A stretch of 64,000 nucleotides of DNA from Chrysiogenes arsenatis DSM 11915 (GCF_000469585.1 NZ_AWNK01000006.1:24519-88518); one strand, 5' to 3'; counted from the first letter of the stretch, positions 26,314 to 35,583 are shown. Made by a program: numbers and translations. Notes: generated from the sequence alone by a model not told the origin.

Positions 26314-27069
26314 TTATACCAGTTGTTCCAGTGATTTTTTCAGGCGAAACAACGCTTTTGAGTGGATTTGCGAGACTCGCGATTCAGTAATATCCAGCAC
26401 AAGGCCGATTTCCTTCATCGTAAGATCTTCATAGTAATAGAGCGCAATAACCTGCTGCTCTTTTTCTGACAAGCTACCGATCCGTTTTTGGATAAAATCA
26501 CGGATTTGCTTATCTTCAACCTGAGTCGCGGGGGATTCATGTTCATCATCAGCCAGCATATCACCAAAGGTACCCGACTCAGTGCCGTCCTTATCGTAGA
26601 CATCCTCGTCAAGACTCAGCATCGTGTACCCCGATGCCTGCGCAATAAAGAGCGGCAGCTCTTCTTCAGTAATACCTAGCTCGCTAGCAAGCTTGCTATC
26701 TTCGATGTCGCGTCCCTCAACAGTACCCAGTTTGGCATAAGCACGCTCAAGCGCTTTATTTTTCTGGCGCAAACCGCGCGGTAGCCAGTCAAGCTTACGA
26801 AGTTCATCAAGAATTTTCCCGCGAATACGCGATTCAGCGTACGTTTTAAACATGACTCCTCGTGTCGTGTCGTATTTGTCTATGGCGTCGATAAGGCCAA
26901 GCGCACCAATACTGATCAGGTCGTCAAGTTCGATTGATGGCGGCAAACCCAAATGAATTTTCGTTGCAATATAACGAATCAGCGGGGCATATTCGGTTAT
27001 GATCGAGTTCCGCACCTTCGGATCTTTTTTTAGATTTTCACTCGGGCAAAGTTCTTCGAAACTTCTCAT
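26314..27069 (-). CDS. fliA: Flagellar sigma factor sigma-28 (FliA)
   Basis: A 251-residue sigma factor that directs late flagellar promoters. Region 2 (DDLISIGALGLIDAIDKYD, with FKTYAESRIRGKILDELR) and region 4 (LSEKEQQVIALYYYEDLTMKEIG, then ESRVSQIHSKA) are clear, with a region 3 in between. It lacks region 1.1, as expected. Length is close to FliA of other bacteria (about 240-260). Its likely target in this window is the flagellin promoter at 11198. A 116-base gap separates it from the upstream small membrane gene; nothing certain was found there. Confidence 0.95.
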   Translation of the reverse strand: MRSFEELCPSENLKKDPKVRNSIITEYAPLIRYIATKIHLGLPPSIELDDLISIGALGLIDAIDKYDTTRGVMFKTYAESRIRGKILDELRKLDWLPRGLRQKNKALERAYAKLGTVEGRDIEDSKLASELGITEEELPLFIAQASGYTMLSLDEDVYDKDGTESGTFGDMLADDEHESPATQVEDKQIRDFIQKRIGSLSEKEQQVIALYYYEDLTMKEIGLVLDITESRVSQIHSKALFRLKKSLEQLV

Positions 27070-27185
27070 GCAATCCCCCGTTGATGCAAAGTGTTCCTGA
27101 TTTATTGTACAGCGAAACCGTCATTAAGAGCGAACCGTGCGAGCCGATAGCTACTATATACCTGCACTTGCCAGGTTCAAGCAAC

Positions 27186-27545
27186 CTATCCCTCTTTTAT
27201 TTCTTTTTCTTTTTCAGATTCGTAATCTATATCAAGCGCCTCTTCTTCCAAAACTTGATCTTCAGTTTGCGGAGGGCGAAAGTCAACCCGTGCGGCAATC
27301 GGCGTCTTGAGTGCTTCTTTTTTATATATTGACCCCTGAAGGGTGCGATAGTCCAGGTAAAGTTCACGGTAGATAAAGCCAATTAAATAGCCAAGTGCAA
27401 GGAGAATGCCGAATGACACGCCAGCTACTTGGAGATAGAATAACGGACTTTCCGAAAACATCATACTGATGCCAGCAATCAGAAAAGATCCTATCATAGC
27501 CAGAGCGATGGCAATACGCCACGGGTCGATATTTTTCCGATTCAT
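27186..27545 (-). CDS. Small two-helix membrane protein in flagellar operon
   Basis: A 119-residue protein. Two membrane helices (IAIALAMIGSFLIAGISMM, residues 10-28, and FLY...GILLALGYLIGFIY around 33-56) form an N-terminal hairpin. A charged cytoplasmic tail of some 60 residues ends in an acidic/Lys run (YESEKEKEIKEG). The ATG at 27545 overlaps the flhG stop (ATGA), which fixes the start; an earlier in-frame start would lie inside flhG. Its place between flhG and fliA is shared by small unknowns in some other flagellar operons. Function is not known. Confidence 0.7.
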   Translation of the reverse strand: MNRKNIDPWRIAIALAMIGSFLIAGISMMFSESPLFYLQVAGVSFGILLALGYLIGFIYRELYLDYRTLQGSIYKKEALKTPIAARVDFRPPQTEDQVLEEEALDIDYESEKEKEIKEG

Positions 27546-28423
27546 CGGCGTCCGCCGATAAGCTTTTTCATGAAAGAAGAAAAGTTTGAGGGTGATGTTT
27601 CGATGACATCGGACGATGCTTCTCCCAACAGCGACTTGACAACCTGGGCATAGCACTTACTCGCTGGCGAAGCCGGAAACGCCTCTGAGACAAGTTTTTG
27701 CTTTCGCACGCATTTGAGGAGCGTTTCATCCTGAATGATATATCCCAAGAAAGGGACTTCACATTTTAAAAACCGTTTCAGCATCATAGACATCTTCATG
27801 TGAACCTGCTGCGCATCAGCAGGATTTTGCGCCATGTTCACCAATAACTTTAAGTGAGTTTTTTCATATTTGACCATCATCAGCTTGAGCATGGCGTAGG
27901 CATCGGTAAAAGCCGTAGGTTCGGGCGTCGTGATAACCAGAATTTCGTCAGCAGCAACCAGAAAATTCGTCACAACGCCAGATATTCCCGCCCCCGTGTC
28001 GATCAACATGATATCAAAATCCTCCAACTCTTCCGCTTGTTGCAAAAGAGAGGTGAATTGCGATTCTTCTAAGCGGGTAAGTTCTTCAAGACCACTGCCA
28101 GCCGGAATAATCTGCATGCCGCCTGGGCCAGCGACTAACGTATCGCGCAATTGGCATCGCCCCGCCAACACATCCCCGATGTTATATGAAGGGGTAATAC
28201 CAAGCAATATATCCATGTTGGCCAGCCCTAAATCGGCATCAAATACCAGCACTTTTTGACCAGCCTTGCAAAGCCACCACGCAAGATTGGCAACCGTATT
28301 CGTTTTCCCCACGCCACCCTTGCCGCTGGTAACCGCAATCACTCGCCCACGGCGAAGTGATTCTTTTTTGCGTGCCTGTGCCATACGCCGCAATGAAGCC
28401 GCTTGATCGGTAGGTTGACTCAT
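27542..28423 (-). CDS. flhG: Flagellar number regulator FlhG (FleN, MinD-like ATPase)
   Basis: A 293-residue MinD/ParA-type ATPase that limits the number of flagella by antagonising FlhF. The deviant Walker A reads SGKGGVGKTN near residues 33-42. DADLGLANMDILLG near 62 and LIDTGAGIS near 140 complete the nucleotide site. An N-terminal stretch with QAASLRRMAQ resembles the DQAxxLR segment known to activate FlhF. The CDS overlaps flhF and the small membrane gene by four bases each. The flhF-flhG pair points to polar flagella. Confidence 0.94.
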   Translation of the reverse strand: MSQPTDQAASLRRMAQARKKESLRRGRVIAVTSGKGGVGKTNTVANLAWWLCKAGQKVLVFDADLGLANMDILLGITPSYNIGDVLAGRCQLRDTLVAGPGGMQIIPAGSGLEELTRLEESQFTSLLQQAEELEDFDIMLIDTGAGISGVVTNFLVAADEILVITTPEPTAFTDAYAMLKLMMVKYEKTHLKLLVNMAQNPADAQQVHMKMSMMLKRFLKCEVPFLGYIIQDETLLKCVRKQKLVSEAFPASPASKCYAQVVKSLLGEASSDVIETSPSNFSSFMKKLIGGRR

Positions 28424-29814
28424 GACTCACCTCCGGCACCAAATAAAATATCGTAGAACGTTGTCGCCTCTGCCGGCATGAGGTCATTGGGAACATCCTG
28501 CCCATTCGTGAAATATGAGACGGGGAGCCCTTTTTTCGCCAATGCGCTGAATATCGAACCGCACGAAGCGGTTTCGTCCAGCTTCGTCACAATCACGCGG
28601 TTAATTTCAATCGCCTGAAAACGGTCGATGATATCGGTCAGGTTCGCCAAGTTGGTCGTGGCACTCAATACCAGATGCACCTCAACCTTGACGCGATCTT
28701 CGCGCAGAAACCGAACTAAATCCTCTATCTGCCGCGTATCATTATGCGAACGGCCTGCCGTATCGACCAGCACAAGATCGCGATCGAAATTTTTCCGCAA
28801 CGCCAGCATCAAAGAGTCGTTTTGATTGACAACTTCCACGGGGGCATTAATGATATTTGCATAGGTTTTTAGCTGCTCTATGGCCGCAATACGGTAGGTA
28901 TCAAGCGTAACTAATCCTACCGTAACCCCTTTGTTAAGAAGGTAGTCGGCGGCCAGTTTGGCGATGGTCGTTGTTTTGCCCACGCCAGTTGGCCCCACCA
29001 GCGCAACTACTTTTTGATTGACGCCATCGACCTCTATCGGCCCTGCCATAGGCACCAGTTTTTTGACTAACTGCCGCACATGTCGCCAGACCGTCTCTTG
29101 ATCGCTATTGGCACCGAGTTTAGCCCGCAATGCGTCGACCATTTTGCGCGAAATATAGCGATCAAGTCCAATCGCAGTGAATTTATCGTAAAGTTCGGCG
29201 TACAACTGTTCCGAATACGACGGAGAAACTGAATATTTTTCCGATGCAATCTGCCGCAAAGTTTTCCGAAGCTGAGTGATCTGCTCCTGCTGTTGGCGCA
29301 ATTCGCGTGACGCAAGGCTTTCGTCGCGCAAAAGCTCTTTGATTTCCTTGATCTCCTGCATCATGCGGCTTAGTTCGCCTGCCGATGCCTCCTGGGCAGT
29401 CGTAATCGCCGATGGTCGCGAAGATACAGCAGCACCCCTTGCAGAAGCACCCGCGGTGGGCGTTGTGTTTTGAGCCGCTTCCTTAAAGGCGTCTAGCAAA
29501 CGCTGCACATCAAGGTCTTCGTGACCTTCGGTGGAAGAGGCTACCATTTTCCCTTTGGGAGAATACGTGGACGGCGGCGCAGACGCCGCGCTGGAAGATT
29601 TTTTTTCCCGACTCGTAAAAGGTTCAGGCTTGTTGGTCGCCGTGCTGGCATCGATGGCCGCCGTAACCTCTATGAGTGGGCGCGAAAAAATCCCGAAACT
29701 CCCTGGCTTGGTAATTTTTTTCGTCGAAAGAATCACCGCATCAGGACCAAGATCTTTTTTGATCCGTTCCATGGCTTCTTGCATATCAAAAACTTCATAG
29801 CGTTTTACTTGCAT
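28420..29814 (-). CDS. flhF: Flagellar placement GTPase FlhF
   Basis: A 464-residue SRP-type GTPase that marks the pole where the flagellum is built. The N-terminal basic segment (MQVKRYEVFDMQEAMERIKKDLGPDAVIL, in two parts) is the typical FlhF start. A poorly conserved Ser/Ala/Pro-rich region covers about residues 60-150. The NG domain follows with G1 GPTGVGKTTT near 273, DTAGRSHND near 350, and TKLDE near 410. Length is within the family range (370-500). Its start is 3 bases after the flhA stop. Confidence 0.95.
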   Translation of the reverse strand: MQVKRYEVFDMQEAMERIKKDLGPDAVILSTKKITKPGSFGIFSRPLIEVTAAIDASTATNKPEPFTSREKKSSSAASAPPSTYSPKGKMVASSTEGHEDLDVQRLLDAFKEAAQNTTPTAGASARGAAVSSRPSAITTAQEASAGELSRMMQEIKEIKELLRDESLASRELRQQQEQITQLRKTLRQIASEKYSVSPSYSEQLYAELYDKFTAIGLDRYISRKMVDALRAKLGANSDQETVWRHVRQLVKKLVPMAGPIEVDGVNQKVVALVGPTGVGKTTTIAKLAADYLLNKGVTVGLVTLDTYRIAAIEQLKTYANIINAPVEVVNQNDSLMLALRKNFDRDLVLVDTAGRSHNDTRQIEDLVRFLREDRVKVEVHLVLSATTNLANLTDIIDRFQAIEINRVIVTKLDETASCGSIFSALAKKGLPVSYFTNGQDVPNDLMPAEATTFYDILFGAGGES

Positions 29815-29817
29815 CTA

Positions 29818-31965
29818 TCACCCTTTCCGATCTTCCAGACCAATAGTCCCCAGCGATTCGATATTGACGTTTTCCGCTATTTCGCTGTGAGCGATAACGG
29901 AAACCTTGGGCGCATAGCGCACAATCAGCCGTCGCAACGCGGAACGAACTGCCGGCGAAACCATCAGCACAGGCGGAACCTGCTGCTCGATAAGCTTATC
30001 TGCCGTTTGGATCAGGTTGACGAGGAACATTTGCGCTTTATGAGGGTCTATTACAATAACACGACCCTGCTCACTTTTCTGTATTGCCTCAGCCATCATC
30101 TGTTCCAGACGAGGGTCGATCGTCAAGACGCGCATGACATTATTTTCATCGGTATAGAGCTTAGATACCTGACGCGACAACCGACCGCGAACATAGTCGG
30201 TCAAGATATCAGGATCCTTCGTGGCCGTCGCATAATCGCCAAGCGCTTCAAGAATAGTAAGCAGGTTCCGTATAGAGATCCGTTCGTCTAAAAGATTTTG
30301 TAAAACCCGTTGTACTACACCCAAAGGGAGGAGTCCCGGAACGAGATCAGTCACCACGCTGGGATGCGTCTTCTTGATGTTATCTAACAGGTGTTGCGTT
30401 TCCTGTTTCCCCAGTATTTCGCTGGCGTGTTGCTTAATGATCTCCCCGATGTGAGTAGCAATCACCGTTCCAGCATCGACCACCGTATAGCCAAACATCT
30501 GCGCTTCATCATAATGCTCAGCATCGACCCACACTGCTGGAAGGCCGAACGCCGGTTCAATAGTAGGAGTCCCTGGAATCGTAATTTCGCCACCACCAGG
30601 ATTCATGGCTAAGGATTGGCCTGGATAGACATCCCCTTGGCCTATTTCAATGCCGTCAAGCTTAAAAACATAATCATTTGGCCGTAGCTGAAGATTGTCG
30701 CGAATACGGATTGGTGGAACGATAAACCCAAGGTCGATGGCCGTTTGCTTGCGCAGTGATTTGATCCGATCAAGCAAGTCACCACCTTGTGCGGAATCGA
30801 TGAGCGGAATAACGCCATAACCGACTTCGAGCTCTAGTGCATCCATTTGCAGCAGCTCTTCGACCTCTTCTTCGGCAGTTTTCTTCGCTTCTTCTTCCGC
30901 TACAGGAGCATCTTTTTGTTTTTGCGACTTCCCGACGGCACTCAGGTTACCATCTTCATCTCGGGCACCAACTTTCCCGATACTGACCATATACGCCAGA
31001 AAGCCAATCAGTGCGGCCAGAATCAAGAAAGGCAATGTCGGCATCCCCGGCACAACCCCGAATAAGAAAATAATAACTGCCGCAACCCACAGTGCTTTGG
31101 GGTTGATAACGATCTGCTGCACAATATCTTCGCCAAGGTTCGACTCACTCGCGGCGCGCGTCACCACCATACCGACGGCGGTGGAGACAATCAGTGCCGG
31201 AATCTGTCCGACCAGTCCATCGCCAACCGTAAGGATTGTGTAGACCTCAGCCGCGTCGCTAAAGGACATACCGCCTTGCGCCATACCGATAATCAAACCA
31301 CCCACAATATTGACGACAGTAATAATAATCCCTGCCACGGCGTCGCCCTTGACAAACTTTGACGCACCGTCCATAGCTCCATAAAAATCAGCTTCACGGC
31401 GTATCCGATCGCGGCGGGATTTTGCTTCCATTTCGTCGATCATTCCAGCATTCAGATCCGCGTCGATTGCCATCTGTTTTCCCGGCATCGCATCCAAGGT
31501 GAAACGAGCAGCGACTTCCGCCACGCGCCCCGAACCGTTTGTGATAACCTTAAAGTTAATAATAACGAGAATAAGAAAGACAATAATACCAACAACGTAA
31601 TTCCCGCCTACGACAAATTCGCCAAAAGCCTGAATAACCTCACCCGCCGCCCCTTCGCCATTGGCACCATTCAGCAGAATTGTTCGCGTGGTTGCAACGT
31701 TCAAGGCGAGTCGAAAGAGAGTGATGATCAACAGCACTGACGGGAAGATTGAAAACTCTAAAGGCTCAGTGATATAAAGAGATATAAGAATAATTAGCAC
31801 GGAAGCAGCGATACTGACTGTCAGCAGGATATCAAGCAAAAATGTGGGTACAGGCAACACCATGATGGCAATAATCGACATAATCCCGAACGCGGCAAAA
31901 ACATCAGGGCTTGCCGTGAATTTAAGCAGTTTCATCGCGCTCGTGCGTGGGGATCCAGTTGCCAA
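29818..31965 (-). CDS. flhA: Flagellar type III export component FlhA
   Basis: A 715-residue core of the flagellar export gate. The N-terminal half has about eight membrane helices (IIAIMVLPVPTFLLD near residue 27) and the conserved FHIPEP loop region (FTLDAMPGKQMAIDADLNAG near 155). The C-terminal half is the cytoplasmic ring that binds substrate-chaperone complexes. The listed start is a TTG with GGTGAG upstream; an ATG ten codons further in is an alternative with a poorer ribosome site. Length equals other FlhA (about 690-710). Confidence 0.94.
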   Translation of the reverse strand: MATGSPRTSAMKLLKFTASPDVFAAFGIMSIIAIMVLPVPTFLLDILLTVSIAASVLIILISLYITEPLEFSIFPSVLLIITLFRLALNVATTRTILLNGANGEGAAGEVIQAFGEFVVGGNYVVGIIVFLILVIINFKVITNGSGRVAEVAARFTLDAMPGKQMAIDADLNAGMIDEMEAKSRRDRIRREADFYGAMDGASKFVKGDAVAGIIITVVNIVGGLIIGMAQGGMSFSDAAEVYTILTVGDGLVGQIPALIVSTAVGMVVTRAASESNLGEDIVQQIVINPKALWVAAVIIFLFGVVPGMPTLPFLILAALIGFLAYMVSIGKVGARDEDGNLSAVGKSQKQKDAPVAEEEAKKTAEEEVEELLQMDALELEVGYGVIPLIDSAQGGDLLDRIKSLRKQTAIDLGFIVPPIRIRDNLQLRPNDYVFKLDGIEIGQGDVYPGQSLAMNPGGGEITIPGTPTIEPAFGLPAVWVDAEHYDEAQMFGYTVVDAGTVIATHIGEIIKQHASEILGKQETQHLLDNIKKTHPSVVTDLVPGLLPLGVVQRVLQNLLDERISIRNLLTILEALGDYATATKDPDILTDYVRGRLSRQVSKLYTDENNVMRVLTIDPRLEQMMAEAIQKSEQGRVIVIDPHKAQMFLVNLIQTADKLIEQQVPPVLMVSPAVRSALRRLIVRYAPKVSVIAHSEIAENVNIESLGTIGLEDRKG

Positions 31966-32019
31966 AACTCACCATCCAGAGTAAGGAATTATCTCTTCTT
32001 AGCAACGGATAACTATACG

Positions 32020-33084
32020 TTACATCTTCCCTTTTTGTCTATAAATCTCGCCGAGTATTTCCGCAACCGCCTGATAGAGTTCGTGCGAAATCTCATCACC
32101 CACCTCAAGTGAGTCGTAAAGCTGGCGAGCCAACATCGGATCCTGAAAGATGGGAACGTTATTTTCGATCGCAATATCACGGATTCTTTTGGCAATCAAC
32201 TCCTGCCCTTTAGCGACAATATACGGCGCGCTCTTTTCCGTGGTATCGTATTTGAGCGCGATAGCCAGAAAAATCGGGTTAGTAATAACGACGTCGGATT
32301 TCGGCACATCCTGCATCATCCGCTTCATCACCATTTCACGCTGCATGGCACGAATCTTCTGTTTTACCTCAGGATTCCCCTCTTGCTGCTTATGCTCTTC
32401 TTTTACCTCCTGCTTCGTCATCTTTAACTGCTCGTTATGTTGATATTTTTGATATACAAAATCGATCATACTCACAATGAACATGATAATAATAATGATG
32501 ATCCATACTTTAAAGACAATCCACGCCATAACTTCCAGTGTTTGCATAGGAGTAGCGTTCAATAAGCCGGGAATAACATCAATTTCGGCTTTGGCCACGT
32601 AATACGCAACAGGCCCAAGAACGAACACCTTCAGGAGTGTTTTGATCAACTCCACAAGATTTTTCATGGAGAATTTCTGCATGATCCCTTTGATGGGATT
32701 GAGCTTATCAAATTTTGGAGCAAAGGCCTTCGAACTCCATAAAAGCCCTATTTGCGCCAAGTTGACTCCAAGCGCGACAAGAGTGATCACTAAAAACAAC
32801 GGCCATAAAATACGCGCCATCTCTTTGAGTGCTTGCACAAGGAAAGGGACAATCTCATTGATCGTTGGAAAGGGAGTTTCAGAAAAGTTCAAACGAGCGG
32901 TCATCATATCGGTAAAGCCCGCCAGCATGTAACCACCAAACATATAGAGCGCAACGATCCCCGCCAGCAATACCGCCGTATCACTCAGATCCTTGCTTTT
33001 GGCAACATTCCCCTCTTCGCGAGCTTTCTGCAGCTTTTTCGGGGTAGGCTCTTCGGTTTTTTCTCCATCCGACTCTGGCGGCAT
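32020..33084 (-). CDS. flhB: Flagellar export switch protein FlhB, atypical cleavage site
   Basis: A 354-residue export-gate protein that switches substrate class from rod/hook to filament. It starts with the standard ESDGEKTEEPTPKKLQKAREEG, and has four membrane regions and the KMTKQEVKEEHK cytoplasmic linker. In nearly all FlhB proteins the C-terminal domain cleaves itself at NPTH; here residues 269-272 read Asn-Pro-Ile-Phe, followed by the usual LAIALKYD. Asn269 and Pro270 sit at the same residue numbers as in Salmonella. The two residues after them are changed, so self-cleavage may be slow or absent. The frame is clean and length normal. Confidence 0.93.
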   Translation of the reverse strand: MPPESDGEKTEEPTPKKLQKAREEGNVAKSKDLSDTAVLLAGIVALYMFGGYMLAGFTDMMTARLNFSETPFPTINEIVPFLVQALKEMARILWPLFLVITLVALGVNLAQIGLLWSSKAFAPKFDKLNPIKGIMQKFSMKNLVELIKTLLKVFVLGPVAYYVAKAEIDVIPGLLNATPMQTLEVMAWIVFKVWIIIIIIMFIVSMIDFVYQKYQHNEQLKMTKQEVKEEHKQQEGNPEVKQKIRAMQREMVMKRMMQDVPKSDVVITNPIFLAIALKYDTTEKSAPYIVAKGQELIAKRIRDIAIENNVPIFQDPMLARQLYDSLEVGDEISHELYQAVAEILGEIYRQKGKM

Positions 33085-33110
33085 ATTGCACCCTTCTCAA
33101 TTAGCGGCAC

Positions 33111-33524
33111 TTACCTGATATCACGCATCTCATCAATACGCTTGCGGTGCCATGGCGAATAATAACGCACATCCCCCGGAGCGTGGGCAATAAATGAGGA
33201 GACCATGAGTAAACCCGCAAGGAACCAGAACGGTGTAGGATACCACGGGTGCCAAGCGAGAAGCAGCAGAACTTTGAAGAATATAATGTGACAGCGGAGT
33301 TGTAAAAAATAAATACCATGCGTCCACCCGTCAAGGACAACTAGGGCAAAACCACTAAAAATCAAGAGATGATGCAGCCACAGCCACATATCGTGCGGGA
33401 TTCCATAAATATATGCCCCAACCACCACAGCAACCGACCAGATATGCAGTGTGCGCAAGGATATCTTCACCCAACGCTTGCCGTTGAAGAAGCGATTTCG
33501 TGCAGGAAAAAGCCATGATGTCAT
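33111..33524 (-). CDS. Small membrane protein, possibly cytochrome b-like
   Basis: A 137-residue integral membrane protein with three to four helices. Histidines sit in or near helices (LRTLHIW, GIPHDMWLWLHHLLIF, DGWTHG), which could bind heme, but no family was recognised. The tail is basic (RYYSPWHRKRIDEMRD). It starts 27 bases upstream of flhB on the same strand and may be the first gene of that transcript. Three other frames overlap it; this one is chosen for its membrane-protein composition. Confidence 0.55.
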   Translation of the reverse strand: MTSWLFPARNRFFNGKRWVKISLRTLHIWSVAVVVGAYIYGIPHDMWLWLHHLLIFSGFALVVLDGWTHGIYFLQLRCHIIFFKVLLLLAWHPWYPTPFWFLAGLLMVSSFIAHAPGDVRYYSPWHRKRIDEMRDIR

Positions 33525-33659
33525 AAAAAACCTTTCGCAACGAGCTAAAATAGTGCCGACGCAGGGATTCTACATCAAACAATTCTACTGCGAAAGCTCA
33601 GCGTGCACTGGCCGGATTCAAGCGCAGAATCTGGCAGGCAAGCTATAAGCTCATAGCAA

Positions 33660-33690
33660 AAGCGGCCGGAGCATTTCGCTCCGGCCGCTT
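33660..33690 (-). terminator. Terminator of octaheme cytochrome gene
   Basis: A perfect 13-bp stem, AAGCGGCCGGAGC and GCTCCGGCCGCTT, with an ATTTC loop. Read on the minus strand it is followed by TTTT. It lies 28 bases after the cytochrome stop codon. Confidence 0.88.
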
Positions 33691-33717
33691 CACAACGCAT
33701 TCCACAAGAAACAGAGA

Positions 33718-35133
33718 TTACTTATTGCGTGCTGTTCCACCGGTCATCGGATCGGCAGCATAGCCAAGCGCTTTCCAGTCGAGTCTCCCTTGCGGGCTAT
33801 GGCAGTCAGCACATTGCAGTGCTTTCTCTTTTGGTGCCACCATATGGTTAACGCCAACATACTCTACAGTCGAGGCAAAGTCGTACTTACCGCTGTACTC
33901 CATGCCAGCCCCTTTTGCGCCTTCAATCAGAGCTTTCTGCCAGTCAAGGTGCGACCAGTAGCCTTGGAAGGTGTGCGGAGTGAGCAAGTAGTTATATTTT
34001 GTATCATATGGCTGCTTACCAACATGAGCCTTGAATGGGTAGATTTTGGCTTTTTTGTCAGCGATGCTGCCATCGGGAGCGTTCATTTCAAGCGTCTTTG
34101 TCGGATCGAATGTGTCGCCCTTCATGTAGCGCTTTGTTTTTCCGCTGTACCACATGTAGGTAGGGACAACATCCTTCTCCCATTTCATGGTTCCCTTTGT
34201 CGGATAATAGGTTTCACGGTCAAATTCCCAGTCTGGGTCTTTCGTCTTGTCACCCGCCGTCGACCAGTCCCACATGGTTTTCGTCGCCTGACCACGTGAA
34301 TGCGTTGGGATATGGCACGCTTGACATGACACCGCGTCGAGATGCTTGGCCATGATTGGATTATTCTGATGCGCCTCTTTGTGACAATCAGTGCAGCCAA
34401 CCCGTCCATCGTACGTTGCCATCATCGTAGAAGCACCCTTGATTTTGTGGTTCTTCTCAGAAGTGTGGCAGGTAATACAAGTAGTCCCTTTTTCACCACC
34501 AAGGTGAACATCAAGGTTACGATCGGCTTTGAAAAGCGATGAATCAAGATCGCCGTGTTTTACGGCATCACCACCGCCACCATAGAAGTGACAGGTGCCG
34601 CAGTTTACCATTGAAGGCTTCCCGATGCTGGTTGCAGATTTAACCAGGTCAAGGCGTCCGCTCTCAATAGCTGCCGGATCAGGAACTCCCGCACCACCAC
34701 GTTTTTTGGCGGCAAAGTAGTTAGCGTCTGTGGTATGGCAAACGAGACAGTCAATGTTAGCAGGGTTTTTATGATCAAAAGAGTTATCTTTCCACCCGTA
34801 GCCTGCATGGCAGCCAGCACAGCTCGCTTGATTTTGCGGATTAGTGCCACCTTCAACCGAGATACAGAAGTTGTTGATCATGTTCTTCTTACCGTACTCT
34901 TTGGTGGAGTTTTCCATCCCTTTTACGAGATTCGGCTTTCCTGACCATTTCCAGTGTGCCGTTTCCATAAAATCTTTCCCTTGCTTCTGATGGCACTCTA
35001 AGCATTTCTGGGTAACTTCAGGACCGCTTTTAAATGGTCCCTTAATAAACATAGCGTGATCCACACTAGCGAAAGCGCCAAGTGAGACCAGCATCGTGAA
35101 AATACCTGCCAGCAACAACCGTGTAAGTGTCAT
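33718..35133 (-). CDS. Octaheme c-type cytochrome, tetrathionate-reductase (OTR) family
   Basis: A 471-residue periplasmic multiheme cytochrome. A signal peptide ends near residue 23 (LLLAGIFTMLVSLGAFA). Eight CxxCH motifs are visible in order: CLECH, CAGCH, CLVCH, CGTCH, CITCH, CTDCH, CQACH, CADCH. Number and spread fit the octaheme tetrathionate reductase family of Shewanella, whose members also reduce nitrite and hydroxylamine in vitro. AAGGAGG lies right before the ATG. It is divergent from a small exported protein and a rhodanese lipoprotein. Physiological substrate is not proven; sulfur compounds are favoured by the neighbours. Confidence 0.85.
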   Translation of the reverse strand: MTLTRLLLAGIFTMLVSLGAFASVDHAMFIKGPFKSGPEVTQKCLECHQKQGKDFMETAHWKWSGKPNLVKGMENSTKEYGKKNMINNFCISVEGGTNPQNQASCAGCHAGYGWKDNSFDHKNPANIDCLVCHTTDANYFAAKKRGGAGVPDPAAIESGRLDLVKSATSIGKPSMVNCGTCHFYGGGGDAVKHGDLDSSLFKADRNLDVHLGGEKGTTCITCHTSEKNHKIKGASTMMATYDGRVGCTDCHKEAHQNNPIMAKHLDAVSCQACHIPTHSRGQATKTMWDWSTAGDKTKDPDWEFDRETYYPTKGTMKWEKDVVPTYMWYSGKTKRYMKGDTFDPTKTLEMNAPDGSIADKKAKIYPFKAHVGKQPYDTKYNYLLTPHTFQGYWSHLDWQKALIEGAKGAGMEYSGKYDFASTVEYVGVNHMVAPKEKALQCADCHSPQGRLDWKALGYAADPMTGGTARNK

Positions 35134-35252
35134 GGCATCCTCCTTGTTAGACTTCGCCCACGTAACTGTGGGCGGCGAATGGCGAATGTAATTTTTTTCG
35201 CATTCAGAACAATGGGATTATAACCATTTAGGAAGACATGTCAACACTATTT

Positions 35253-35267
35253 GAAATAGGCTATTTC
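35253..35267. promoter_or_regulatory. Palindrome in divergent sulfur-redox intergenic region
   Basis: GAAATAGGCTATTTC is a perfect 7-bp inverted repeat around one base. It lies 120 bases before the octaheme cytochrome and 317 before the small exported protein gene, a place suited to a shared operator. The regulator is unknown. The remaining 450-base gap is AT-rich and holds no gene. Confidence 0.35.
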
Positions 35268-35530
35268 CCACTCAGCCACGGCAATAGCAATTGCCTTTGT
35301 TATTACAAAATTGAGACTTACAGGCCATCACAAGCAAGAAATCGGCTTAAGCTAACTTTTTTCGCACAAAGCAATACGGGGATTATTATGAAATTTTATC
35401 CTATATATATCTGCTAGCTGAAGACCCCTTGCCAGAAAAATATCTTGATCTTTCTCGCACAAGGCCGTATCTATTGTGGGGTCTATTTACCAGATTGTTA
35501 AATGGCGGAATTTGCAGGTAGCAATAAAAT

Positions 35531-35558
35531 CGGCCTACGGAAAACATACTGTAGGCCG
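35531..35558 (+). promoter_or_regulatory. Leader hairpin before small exported protein
   Basis: CGGCCTAC (35531-35538) pairs perfectly with GTAGGCCG (35551-35558) across a 12-base loop. It is 25 bases before the ATG and leaves the AAAGGAG ribosome site free. It could stabilise the transcript; no riboswitch class was recognised. Confidence 0.4.
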
Positions 35559-35583
35559 GAAAAGTATACAAAAGGAGTGTGTC

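Noticed and set aside
27546-27656. Upstream extension of the small membrane gene between flhG and fliA
   Set aside because: It would run inside flhG; the ATGA overlap at 27542-27545 gives a far better start.
35503-35515. Sigma-54 promoter TGGC...TTGC
   Set aside because: The distance between GG and GC is 10 bases, not the required 12.
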